NCBI RefSeq assembly: GCF_023159225.1
Contig: NC_063161.1
Location: 69,654,767-69,718,766 of the forward strand
Direction of reading: 5' to 3'
Origin: Perognathus longimembris pacificus
Taxonomy: Eukaryota; Chordata; Mammalia; Rodentia; Heteromyidae
DNA length: 64,000 bases
Numbering within the stretch: position 1 is the stretch's first letter; every line of letters starts with the position of its first letter. This document shows positions 21,061-32,677 of the stretch, piece after piece. The translations under genes were made by a program, and so were the position numbers. The notes beneath the pieces were generated by a model. The model worked only from the letters and a program-made list of their open reading frames with translations. It had not been told where the DNA came from and ran no database searches.

Positions 21061-24000
21061 GGAGGACGGGCCCGGGACCCCCCTCTTCTGGGGCCTCTTG
21101 CCCCCCTGTGGAGCCAGGGAGCTCCCCACTACTTTTCCTGGTCTGACCTCTGACCCCGAGGGTGTCCTCGGGCGGCGGGTTGTGGGCGCCGCGCTTGGAC
21201 GAGGCCATGGTGTACTGGGGAACCCTCTGCTTCCTCCTCTAGGGGAAAGTCCGGAGACCCCCGTCTCTCCCAGTCCCCCCACTCACATGGAGCGCCCTTG
21301 TTTTTATTCAACCTAGGCCGTTGGAGGGAAAGACTTACGCTTCTCCGCAGGAGACCCCCCCGGGGCCCCGCAACTAGAAGCTCCGTTCTTTCCTTAGGGA
21401 TGGGGGCTTCTCATTGTAAATCTGGACCAGGCCCTGTTTCTTTGTACCCCAACTCCGGGTGTTCTGTGTCAGGCAGGCAGGCAGTTTAGATGGACCCCTC
21501 AGCCAGTCCCCTTTAAGTATCTCTCTTCACATGGTGGCTCCAGGCACCCTCATCCTCCACCCCCCTACTCGTTTGAGGTGTCTTGCGTGTTAATTAAAAC
21601 CAGCAGCTTCATTCTGGATGTCCTTGAAATATGATGGGACTTCCCCAAAGCTCAGGCTCTTACAGGCCACTGAGTTCAGTCTGTTGATGGGGAATTCGAG
21701 GCCCAGAGTTGGGAAGGATTTGCTGAGGACCCTCCCCACCACCACCACTACTGCCCTGTCTCCCCTAACTGCCACAGGGCTGCAGCTGGTACCCTCCTGA
21801 GTGCTGGGATTACAGGCATATACTACTACACCTGATACCCTTAATAAGCAACTGCTCACATTCACAGCCTTATCCCTCAACACCTTTGATCGCTTTGTGA
21901 TTGCGCACACTCTCATTCAGCCTTCTCCTGTCTAGATGGCCCAGGTTTGAGGCCATGGGACGATCCCTATTTGGTAGCTCTTCCCATCCTACCCTTTTCC
22001 ACCTGGCATTCCACCTGTGGGTCATTAGTCCAGTGGGGATGGGTGCTGTGTGAGGGCTGCACATACATGTTCCTTGGAAGGGTTGAGTACATGCTTAGTA
22101 TGGGTGCTGTCCCAGCCTGGGCTTCAGACTTCATAAACTTGTGATTGTGTTCAGTATGCAGTGCTAGTTTGTGATTGTGTTTAGTATACAATGCTGGTTT
22201 GTGATTTGGCACAGTATACACTGCTTGTTTGAGATTGGGCTGAGTATGTTAAAGTTCTTGGAGGTCACATCCTTTCCTCATTGGTCCCTTTGCTTTGTTT
22301 CCTTGGTGTGAGAACAGTCTAATCCACCTTAGGTGTGCTCTAATGTCAGCCTGAGACCGGGGTCCCCAGGACTGAATTTCTGACTAGGAAATGATGCAGC
22401 GTTGACTTTTTTAAAAAAATTATTGATTGAAGTACTGGGAATGGACCCAGAACCATGTACATGCTAGATAAACACTCTACCATTGAGTTATATTCCTAGC
22501 CCAGAATATTTTTTTTCCCCAAGACTCGGTATCCTTTGCTCATTGCCTGGCACCAGCCTCAGAGTTTCCTAAATGTTATGTTGTTCTAATGCAACTTTTC
22601 AAAGTCAAAAAGTGATCCCCCTATAACTTCCCTTGAGACCCCGGAATTCTAAAAGTTTAATTCTGTCCTAACAAAACCTGCCTGCTTTTAGGAAGCCATG
22701 GAATCTCTTACAAGTTGTCAAGGGAGGCATGTGAGTGGGTTTGTGTTTATTTTCTGTGGTACTGGAGGTTGAACCCCAGAGTCTGGCACATGAGCACTCT
22801 TCCACTGAGCTGCCTTCCTGGCTCAAGGACAGTTGGTTCTAGAAGCTGTCAAAAGGGAATTCTTGTACCCATCAGGTGGCAGGCTCAGGAGCCCACCAAC
22901 TTCAGGGCACTGCCTCTGCAGTCTTGTTTCTGACAGCAGAGCCTGCCACACCTATGTGGATGATGCTCTTTGTAGATTACAGGTGACCTGGTCTCTGCAG
23001 GCCTGCTTCTGGGTGTCCTCTTCCCCTCCTCCAGGTAGATGGGCTTCTCTAGGAACCTGCCACCTCCCTCCTGGAATCTGGCCTCAATGGGCTGATTCCC
23101 TTGTTGGTATTTCCTGTGAACTTCATTCCATCCTTCTGCGTCTGTTAAAGACTCCTAGAATTAGCCCTCTTAAGAGATCTGAGCTGGGGGTAATTAGTTC
23201 TTTGATCTTGTATTACCTACCCATTATTTGTTTGTGTGTGTGTGTGTGTGTGTTGGTGGATGGTTTGGAGTTCAAACTCAGGGTAGCATGCCCCTAGTCC
23301 TTTGCTTTTAGTCTGTTTTCACCTCAGGTCTTGCTTTTGCCTGGACTAACTGGTGACTTCAGTCTTCCTACCCCTGCCTCTTGATAGCTAGGATGACAGG
23401 TGTGATCAGAAAGCTCAGAATAATGGTCTCGGTGTACACATCTCATTTTGTATGGCATGGCTTAAATAGCAGGTTTTAGCTGGCTTTGTTGGGCTTTGCA
23501 TTGTTTATGTTCTTTTCTATGTCCTGGCTCAAAGACCAGAAAGGTTCTCTTCCCTTTCCTCATTGTGTTTGTCACTGACAGCGGTGGCACCTGGCTTTGG
23601 TTGATGCTGTTGCCTTTCTCCTTTCTCCAGAGTCGGGAGCTGCCGTCTGCGAATTCTTTTTGAAAGCTGCCTGTGGCAAAGGTAAGACCCCTACCCCTTG
23701 AGGATCTTAAAGGCTGTGTAGAGATCTGGGCATCTTGCTCCATGTAGGGAAAAAATGTCAGAAGCTTGAATAAGAAGCTCGTGGCATGGGGATGGCTCAG
23801 TGGTGCCAGCCAGTTCCTCACACTGTGTCATTACCCCGCTGGTTCCTGGTCTCATTGCCAAGTTTGCTCAGTTACCCTGCCCTGTGCCATCTTATAGCTT
23901 CACACAGGACTCCATAACTTTCTGCTAGTTCTGTAGGCAATAGCCACAGATGTGTTATAAAAATCTGAAGAATTCTAGTTCTTTGGTCACACTAATGATC

Positions 24001-27000
24001 ACTCAAGTACTGGATAGGCACGTGTGATGAGTGGCGGCCATACTAGACAGTTCTTAACAGCGCTGGTCTTGGTCTTTCTCAGTTGCAACTTCATTCTGGT
24101 CTTTTAAGACCAGCAGTTAGACATCTGATATCCCCAGAGGATGGTCCTGCCTCACCTAGCTGGGTCAGTTCTTGCTGTGGGACACCTCTACCTATGTGTG
24201 CATATAATTCCTTCAGTTATGATCTTAATCTTGAGCCGGGGTATAGACAATTTAAATTTTTTTGATAATTCACTATGAATGAAATGTAGACTATCCTCAA
24301 CTCACCATCCTCGTGTACTGGAATTAGAGACATGGGCCACATACCTGGCACTTCTCCTGGTGTTGTCTTTCTCCTTTAGGGTTTCCCAAGTCCTAGTGTT
24401 TAATAACACTCCTATAGTTTTTCATGCTTGTTTACCACTGTATCTGTGCTTGAATTAAATCAACAAATGGATCTCCCACCTACTTTAGGCTTGTTTTGCT
24501 TCCATCTTCTAGTGATATCACTAAAATCATGATGCCTAAACACCTTAAAATGCATAGCTATACGAACTGAAAGTATTAGCCAGCACACTGGCTTCCCTCT
24601 GCCAGGACACCTCTTCTGCTATCCAGCATGTGCCATTCACTATGCGGGGTGAGGGCACCCTGGCTCTCCCAGGCCTGTTTCCCCCCCCACTCCCCTGTGG
24701 GGAGACTCACAGCCTCAACCTTTCTTCCTTGCCAGGGGGCATGTGCCCATTCCGCCACATTAGTGGTGAAAAGACAGTGGTGTGCAAGCACTGGCTTCGG
24801 GGGTTGTGCAAGAAAGGGGACCAGTGTGAGTTCTTGCATGAGTATGACATGACCAAGATGCCTGAATGCTACTTCTACTCCAAGTTCGGTAAGCCGCACG
24901 GAACCCTGGGAGGCCCTCCGAGAGCTGACGCAGACACTACATCCCTGCTGCCTTCTCCCACCCTTCTGAAATATGGGCAGAGCCTGGCAGCCTGAGCTGG
25001 CTCTGGGGTGAAGGAATGTTGGGGCGCTCTGGTAATCCCAAATGGCGTGTAGCACTTTGGAGGTTGGGGACTGTGAGACTAGGAAGGGTTTTGCAGTGAG
25101 AAGTGAACTGTGTAGCTGGCATGGATGCCAGCCTATCCCAGAAGTCTGTGTCTCCTTCTCTCTGCACTGTGGTTGCTGATTGCCCAGAGCCTGAGGAGCT
25201 TCCTTCTCTTTGCCAATAGACCTCACAATAGTGGACGGTGGAGGGTAGGGGACTGACTTCTTCTGGCAGTGAGCCCCACTCTTTACCTGGAGAGAATGCT
25301 TTCAGCTCTAATTGGGGAGCGTGGATCCCCTGTCCTGGGTAGCCTGTCTGCAGGATCTAGGGACAAGGGTAGTGCAGAATTTTGAACAAAGGCTAGCTCT
25401 GGCCCTGGATCTGCTGGCTCCAGGCCCTGTTCAGGGACCTAGCTGGTCACACCTGTGGGAAGCTGTGCAGTTGATGAGCTGAGATGTGTAGGAAATGCTT
25501 TATGTTATTCAAGATGTTAATCATTTCAGTGATCCAGCAGGCTTGGCTGCTACCTTAATGGTACGTGTGGCTTGTTTTGGCATCAAAGCAAACTGAGTTA
25601 GGACTTGGCCTTCCCCACATCTTGAGGTTTTCCCATCCGCTACAGTGTATCTGCTCCCTAACATTCATGGGGCAGGCCTGGGACTCCCTCCTAATTGCTG
25701 ACAGTTCTGGGTCTGGCAGTTGCCATGTCTCTGGTGTCCCTTTGCTTGCCTGTCCCCTGCAGAGCCTATGCTAGTGCAAGCTCAGTGCCTGCAGGTCACT
25801 TGAGCCACAGGCTTGTGTTGGGGACCCTCTTCTGAGCACCAAAGGGATGCCATCCTTGTCCCATGGAGCTTTAGCTCTAGTGACCCAGGGATGGGTAGTA
25901 GATAATGCAGTGGGACAGATAAATGGCTCTTGGTAAGTGCAGGAGAGGAAATGAGCCATGATGATGCCCACTGCAGCACTGACTTCTGGCAGAGGGATCT
26001 GAGAAGACTTGAAGGGGACATGGGGAGGGTGCAGGGACCGAATGGGGCCTGCCCTGCTCCAAGAACCCACACGTCTGGTCTCCTGCAGGGGAATGCAGCA
26101 ACAAGGAGTGCCCCTTCCTGCACATAGACCCGGAGTCCAAGATCAAGGACTGCCCTTGGTACGACCGTGGCTTCTGCAAGCATGGTAGGTGCCAGGAGCT
26201 AGGACCCTGGCCAGGCATCTGGAAAGACCCTGCCTGTCCCAGAAAAACTGATGTGTGGCTGAAGCCTTTTTTTTTTTTTTTAAACAAAGCCCAGGATGGT
26301 CTTGAACATTCTCCTCGGTCTGGGATTGTTGCCATTCACCACCACATTCAACTGTGAGGCCTTTTCATACCTCGCCTCTCAGGGCTCCCAGTGGGGACAT
26401 GGGGAGATGGGGGAGAAATTTTCGCCTGTATTTTTAATGAGAAGGCTAGTGCAGAGGCCAAGTCCTGCCTGTTGTCCTCCACAAATAAGCAGGCCTCTAG
26501 CATAGTGGGCAGCTTACAAGGCGAAGGTGTTATCTGGAGCTATGCCCTGGTCCTCTGTACCCAGGTTGTCTGGGACACCAGGGCATTCTCCCACAGAGGG
26601 GACATCTGAATGACTCTGGCGCTGGGCTCCGCAGGTCCCCTGTGCAGGCACCGGCACACGCGGAGAGTCATCTGCGTCAATTACCTCGTGGGATTCTGCC
26701 CAGAGGGACCCTCATGTAAATTCATGCAGTGAGTACTCTGTCCCCACCCTGGATGCTCCTGGGGGCAGCTGGTTCTTGAGTGGCCTCAGACCCAGAGGCT
26801 GGTTGGGTTAGGAAATGGAGAAACCACGCTTATGGCTACTGCTGCTTCTGGAACCCAATGGCGGCTCTGCCCAGACCAGCCTTGCTGTGGGCTATCTGGG
26901 GATGGGAGGCCTTGAGCCTGATGGGAAATTTAGAGACCCCAGGCAGTCCTGTGCTTGGGTTCCCTATGAACAGTGGTGTAGAGCACACCTAGGACAGGGC

Positions 27001-30000
27001 TTCTATTCAAACAGCCCCTCCTGTATAGTAGGCAAGATCCCTCTGCCAGTTCTGGGTGGCTGTGGTGTCTGTCTGTCCTGTTCTTCCTGTAACTCTTGCA
27101 GCCCCCAGTGGCATGGCTGAGTGCTAGGGGCTTTAGGCCATGTTTGCTTACAAGGTGGGGTGTGCTTCATTGTCCTACATCCCCTGGCAGGTCCTCTCTC
27201 ATGCTCTTTTCTTTCTCCTCCCCTCTGGTGGTGACCAGCCCTCGATTTGAACTGCCCATGGGAACCACTGAGCAGCCCCCACTGCCGCAACAGACACAGC
27301 CACCAACAAAGGTACCGTGCCGCCTGGGTGTGCATCTGCCTCGACCCAGCTGAGGGCTGCTGGGGACAGGGTGAGCGTCAGAGCAGAACAGTTCACATGG
27401 CCTCTGGAGATGGGAGCATCTCTTAGAGCGGGAGGCCTTCGAGGCCTCCTCTGTTGTTCTGTGTAAGCTTGAGGAGGGTCGCTGCATCCGACTGGAGAGC
27501 TGGGTGGGGACAGACTTCCCTTCACAAATAGGAAAATTGGACTTCATAGGAAGGGGCCTGCCTGAGGAGACACCACTAGGCAGAGTGTCTGCACTAGAAG
27601 GGCAGGACTACACCATTGCTCTCTGGCCAGACTGATCACTACTGTAGGTTTCTAGATCATCCCATGGTATTGCTGGTCTGTTGCCTCAGTACAAGGAAAG
27701 AGGGAAACAGATGTGGGAAGCAACCCCCAAATCAAGAACACCCTGATTTGGTTATGGGAGTATGGACGGTTAGGCCCACAGGAAGGCAGGCAGGGCCTCC
27801 AGCATTGCCGCCCCGCCCCCACCCTAAACCCCCCTCCTCCCAGTAAACTAGCCTGCCTATTATGAAGCCTTACTTCTTACCTGGATGGCCTGAGCCACTT
27901 GCCAAAGCCCACTCAGGCCTTGAGTGCCATGTGGCTGAGCCTGCCCTCCACCCACCCTCAGGAGCTGGCAATGCCACACCAGTCAGACTTCCAGGGGAAA
28001 GCCAGGACTTCCCATTCCCAGCACATGGGCTGCATTTCCAGGGCTGGAGCTCCAACCCACAGTGCTCCGGCCCCACTGCAGGAGCCCCCAGCCCTCTCTG
28101 TCACATTGACTCCCCAGAGGAGGCCCCTGTCAGCCCCTAGAATGCAGGTCAGAGTGTCAGGCTCCAACTGTTTTTCTGTGACTGTTGCTCGCCGTGTAGG
28201 CTGCTAAACATCTGGCTGAACCAAGCGTTCATCCTGACGTGAAGCTAGAACCTCAGAACCAAAAGTAAGGCCTGATCATGCCCTCACCCCACTGCCCCAG
28301 AGACCGCCTTTTGTCTCTTTGGTGTTTTCTTTTCTTTTCTTTTTCGTTTTTGTGTGTCTGCATGGTGTTTTCGGGCAGCAGCTACTGCCACCATCATCAG
28401 AAGTTTCTTTTCCACCCGCTCTCTAGAGCCGGGCCATCGCGGAGCCCTCTTCCTGCTGGTCATGGGGGAGCAGTCCCGCCCTCTTTTTTTCTGTCCCCAC
28501 GGTAGTCTTCGTGCACGTGTTTTCCGCAGTAAAACCGTGTTGTGTAACTCTTTCCAGCAAAGTAACAATCCGCCATTACAAAGGTCGTCCTCCCTGATCC
28601 AGTTAACGAGTCAGAACTCTTCTCCCAATCAGCAGAGAGCCCCGCAGGTCATCGGGGTCATGCAGAGTCAGAACAGCAGTGCAGGCAACCGGGGACCCCG
28701 GCCACTGGAGCAGGTCACCTGTTACAAGGTGAGTCTCAAGCTTGGGGAGGGGTGGGGGCCTCTCTCAAGTCAGCAGCCATGCCCTCACTCCCCACATGTT
28801 CTGGTTGCTTTTGAAAATTGAAACATTGCTTTTGCTGCGTGCAAGTATAAGGGGGGAGGGGATGATACTAGGGTGGCCTGAAGCCCCGTGGCACGTCAGG
28901 GCAAGGTGGAGCACAGTGGAGAGGGAATCTTCAACAAGGCCCAGCATGGAGCAGCCACGTGCAGGGAGCAGTGGTGCCTTGAAGCCTATGGCTAGAAGTA
29001 GGACAGCTTTGGGCCTGCGCTGGGAGGAACTGCATTAGGAAAGTACACTTAAAAGGGGATGCTTGGGAAAAGTGAACCTAAACCTGTGGAGGAATTTGTC
29101 TCTCATTCCTGGCTCTGGGTGGAGAGGAAAAGTACTGAAGATTTGCAAGTTAGGGACTGGGAATATGGCCTAGTGGTAGAGTGCTCGCCTCGTATACTTG
29201 AAGCTCTGGGTTCAGTTCCTCAGCACCACATATACAGATAAAAGCCAGAAGTGGCGCTGTGACTCAAGTGGCAGAGTGCTAGCCTTGAGCAAAAAGAAGC
29301 CAGGGACAGTGCCCAGGCCCTGAGTCTATGCCCCAGGACTGGCAACAAAAACAAAACAAAGATTTGCAAGTTAACTGCCTGTGTTCACACCCCTGATGAG
29401 AGCTGAAGCACTGGGTCTTCTTTTTTTTGTGCTGGTCCTGGGGCTTGAACTCAGGACCTGGGAGCTCTCCCTGAGCTTTTCTGCTATATCACTTTGAGCC
29501 ACAGCACCATTTCTGGCTTTTGGGTGGTTAACTGGAGATAAAACTTTCCTGCCCAGGGTTGGCTTCAAACCATAATCTTCCATCTCGGCCCTGAGTAGCT
29601 AGGATTATAAGCATGAGCCACTAGTGCCTGGCCACACTGGGTTTTCTGATCTCTGCTTGCCCATCCCCCTGCACTCCTCTATCACCTCATAAAAGCATCT
29701 CCATGTGCTCTGAGGTGCATGGGAGCCACCCAAGCCATACAGAATACAAACATCACTGGGGGAATGAACAGAAATGGCTAGCAAAAGAACTAAACCCACA
29801 AGACTGCATATTCAGGAATTCCTCACAAGCACAAAAAACTGAACAGTAAGTGTTGTCCATTAGTCATGCCCTTCTAAACCAACCTGCCCCCTCCAGAGGC
29901 TTTCAAGCCTATGGCGAACTACTCTTGAAAACTTGGTTACACAACCTCATCTTAATATTGAAAGAGCAAATATGTGGCCATGCTTGTAATCCTAGCACTT

Positions 30001-31193
30001 AGAAGGCGTGGGGCAGGAGGATCATGCATTTGAGGCCAGCTGATTTATATATCAAAATTCATAGAGCCCTTCTGTGCCAACATAAGAAATCTAATCTTAA
30101 ACTTATAATGGCTGCATAATCACTTTTACCAGTTTTCTGTTGACAGTTTATGGCCTTGGCTCCTAGTGACAGTAGGACTGCCACTTGGACACCTTGGTTC
30201 TTGTCTGTTGTCATTGACCTCAGTGCCTTGTAGAGGCAGTGTGGAGCCAAAGGGTGCATGCTTAACCTGGTGTACAAGGTGCCCTCAAGAAAGATGGGAC
30301 CCAGGACTCTGGCTCAGCAGCCAGGCATTTGTCTGGCTTGCTCCTGGCTCTGCCTGGGTGTCTAAAGACATGGAAAGGAAAGGTGCATATGAATTCAGAG
30401 TGGGCATCACTGGGGAGACTTAATTTAAATCCTGAGTAACATGACCAGGTGAGGTGGATGGGTAGTGATGGTGGAATGAAAGAAGGAAACCTGGGGAGGG
30501 GAGGGGGGTAATGGGGATCTAGTGGCAAGGAAGAGTGCAGAGCTGGGAATCCTAGCAACCTCCCAACCCTGTGCCATTCACTTCTTTAAAATTCTCTCCT
30601 GTTTTGGGTGTCACAAGAACAGATGGTACAGAAAAGCCTGAATAATCAGCCAGTGCAAGTCACGTGTCAGGTGATAGAGTCAGCTCTACTCACCTTGCTA
30701 ACCACTGCCCATCTCTGACGGAAGGGAAGCCTAGACATACGTATGGCCAGAGGGAAACCCTCAGGTGCAGCCCACCCTCCATGCCCACAGCAATGGCCAA
30801 GCTGGCCAGAGCCTGGTGGCTTCCCTCACATTGTTCCTTGTTCCCTTGGGGCACCCTAGGCACTGGCTCAGAGGTAAGTGATCTTTGTACAGAGGGCCTC
30901 TGTCCTGGCCCCCACTTGTGTAAGGCCACTCTGATGGCCTTACTCTGCCTTCACCCACCATGAGTTCCCCGTGGTTTTTTTCCTGGAGCTCTCAGCTGTG
31001 TTTTCAAGTAATTGTACCAACATTTTCAGTCTTTCCCTGGCTGGCATTTGGTGGGCAGCCTTAGATGGAAATTGCATTTGAAAAAATGTTGTTTTGTCTC
31101 TTCTCCCTCTCCTGCTATCCCCAGTGTGGTGAAAAAGGACACTATGCCAACAGATGCACCAAAGGGCACTTGGCCTTTCTCAGTGGACAGTGA
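20942..31193 (+). CDS. CPSF4: CPSF4 (CPSF30), polyadenylation-specificity subunit, eight coding exons, complete
   Basis: CPSF4 is the 30-kDa subunit of the nuclear cleavage and polyadenylation specificity factor; with WDR33 it reads the AAUAAA signal through its zinc fingers. Exons: 20942-21044, 23631-23681, 24736-24888, 26089-26184, 26635-26728, 27239-27311, 28558-28728 and 31125-31193. All are AG/GT and in phase, giving 269 aa, the length I recall for human isoform 1. Five CCCH fingers are visible: C41-C49-C55-H59, C68-C76-C82-H86, C96-C105-C110-H114, C124-C132-C138-H142 and C148-C156-C162-H166. A CCHC zinc knuckle spans residues 245-258 (C245, C248, H253, C258), split between the last two exons. 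Exon 7 encodes the variable Ser/Gln-rich linker. An unlisted candidate exon lies at 28200-28264 (see findings). The start is the first ATG after a GCC tract. Confidence 0.97.
22430..22503 (-). repeat. IDL monomer fragment in CPSF4 intron 1
   Basis: Reverse ID-like left monomer only. A similar fragment lies at 22755-22824, and a (TG)n tract at 23233-23252. The rest of intron 1 (21045-23630) shows no further gene. Confidence 0.55.
28200..28268 (+). other. CPSF4: Candidate alternative exon in CPSF4 intron 6
   Basis: A pyrimidine-rich acceptor ending CCGTGTAG (28199) precedes an open 22-codon extension in the phase left by exon 6. It ends at TAA 28266-28268, which overlaps a consensus donor AAAA|GTAAGG at 28264/28265. 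It is not in the 269-aa product. Confidence 0.4.
29153..29359 (+). repeat. IDL-Geo SINE with perfect target duplication
   Basis: Complete dimer flanked by 'aagatttgcaagtta' on both sides, in CPSF4 intron 7. A reverse B1-Geo copy follows at 29429-29632. The remaining 29.6-31.1 kb shows only a B1-like trace near 29975-30045. Confidence 0.9.
29429..29632 (-). repeat. B1-Geo SINE
   Basis: Reverse copy with 'cactgggt' before and after it, possibly the target duplication. Confidence 0.7.
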
Positions 31194-31942
31194 CAGCAGT
31201 TGGAGCCAGCTCAGAGCAGCCCAAGGGGCCCTGCTGGGAGTGTGCACTTGACTACTGGATGTAGCGTCAGTGGGACTCTGGCCGAGCCTGGGGGCCCATG
31301 TGCAGGGCCACAGTGGGGCCCTCTCTTAGTCTATCTTTTTGCTGTGATTTAAGGGACACATGCTTCAGCTGGGCTCCCAAGTGACTACCACGTATGCCTT
31401 GGCACCAGCCCTTCAGGGGCAGGGAGTGTTGAGGCAAAAGGCTCCTGCTACACAGATGGATATGGAAGATGGCCTTTCCCCTCAGGGCAGCTCATATGAG
31501 CCTATGGGCTGGTTGTACCAGCTACTCCATGTCCTGCTGAGTCCAGATGCTGTGTGATCTGAATGAGTGAGGGCATCTTCCCTGGCAAGTTCAGTCACTT
31601 CCTGTCCGGCCTTGGCCCTGGCGGCAGCAGCTGAAACAGGCACAGGCATCCCCTGGTTGGGGCCCTCCTTTCTCCTGGGCTCACTCCTATGGAGCACCCT
31701 GCCTAACAGTGCTTAAGGTACACTCTAAGCTGGAATCACACACACACCCTTCAATAGCTGATCCAATCCTTCTGCACCTACCTCCTACCAATGGAGAGCA
31801 TCTGTACTGTCATTCAGACATGGAGCATGCAGAGGACCTATCACCTCATCCTGGAGCCTAGAAAATGTGAAACTGTCACCTGCAGCCTGCTGGGAGAGTG
31901 GCCCTATCCCAGTTCAACCACAAGACCATTTTTATGAAGTTG

Positions 31943-31948
31943 ATTAAA
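31943..31948 (+). terminator. CPSF4: CPSF4 polyadenylation signal ATTAAA
   Basis: The hexamer follows a 3'UTR of about 750 bases and precedes T/GT-rich sequence ('ttgtttttttt', 'gtgtcgt'). The cleavage site is expected near 31965. The 3' ends of CPSF4 and ATP5MF face each other across about 580 bases. Confidence 0.7.
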
Positions 31949-32567
31949 GCTTGTTTTTTTTAACTGTGTCGTATTCCTCATGAGCATTCTGAGGAGGGTG
32001 ACATTGGTACTTCCTGTCCTTTGGTAGATCTCATGGAGAGAAGGGAAGGGCCACTGTGCCACAGTGGCAACGTTAGCCTATCAGATGCTGGAGGACACCT
32101 TGTCCAAACAGCTCACCTAGGAGGGCCTCAGCTCAGTACCGGCTTCCTGCCACCCAGAGGGCCAGGAAGAAGCTTGCATCAGGCCAGTGCTTGGACATTC
32201 TGCCAATGGAGCCATCTCACTAGGAGTGCCACATTGCTCAGTGACATCTTCCTGGAAGTTTTGGGGCTTAGGTTCATGTGAAATGGAGGAAGGGAATGTG
32301 ATCAAGAGTGGTCTGATATTCTCAGTGACATGGGGCCACTGCTTTATAGGGTGGTGACAACTAACAGAAGGCCTTCAAGTAGCCAGTGCTCCCAGATGAG
32401 GGCAGAGCCTAGACAGTTGAAACTAGTTGACATGGGACCCCTTAGGCTAGTAATGCTGCATGGACATCACTAAGGTGTTCTGGGACAAAGTCCTGAACAG
32501 TCTGAACTTCATGCCTCCGCAGAGATGCACCTGGGCACCAGACAATGACAGCACATACCAGACACCT

Positions 32568-32573
32568 TTTATT
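32568..32573 (-). terminator. ATP5MF: ATP5MF polyadenylation signal AATAAA
   Basis: Read on the minus strand, it lies 105 bases past the ATP5MF stop. The mRNA end is expected near 32550. The 31.97-32.55 kb gap between the CPSF4 and ATP5MF ends shows no gene. Confidence 0.85.
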
Positions 32574-32677
32574 GGGCATTGTCTCAGGATGTGGAGGGAC
32601 TCTGCTGCGATTAAGGTGACAGATGGGAGCCAGGCCAGGCAGCTGCCATCAAAAATACAAGTAGCCTCATGTGCTCT

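Noticed and set aside
20149..21282. Several ORFs of 100-195 codons on both strands
   Set aside because: They lie in the PTCD1/CPSF4 CpG island. Apart from the CPSF4 exon beginning at 20942, none has family resemblance.
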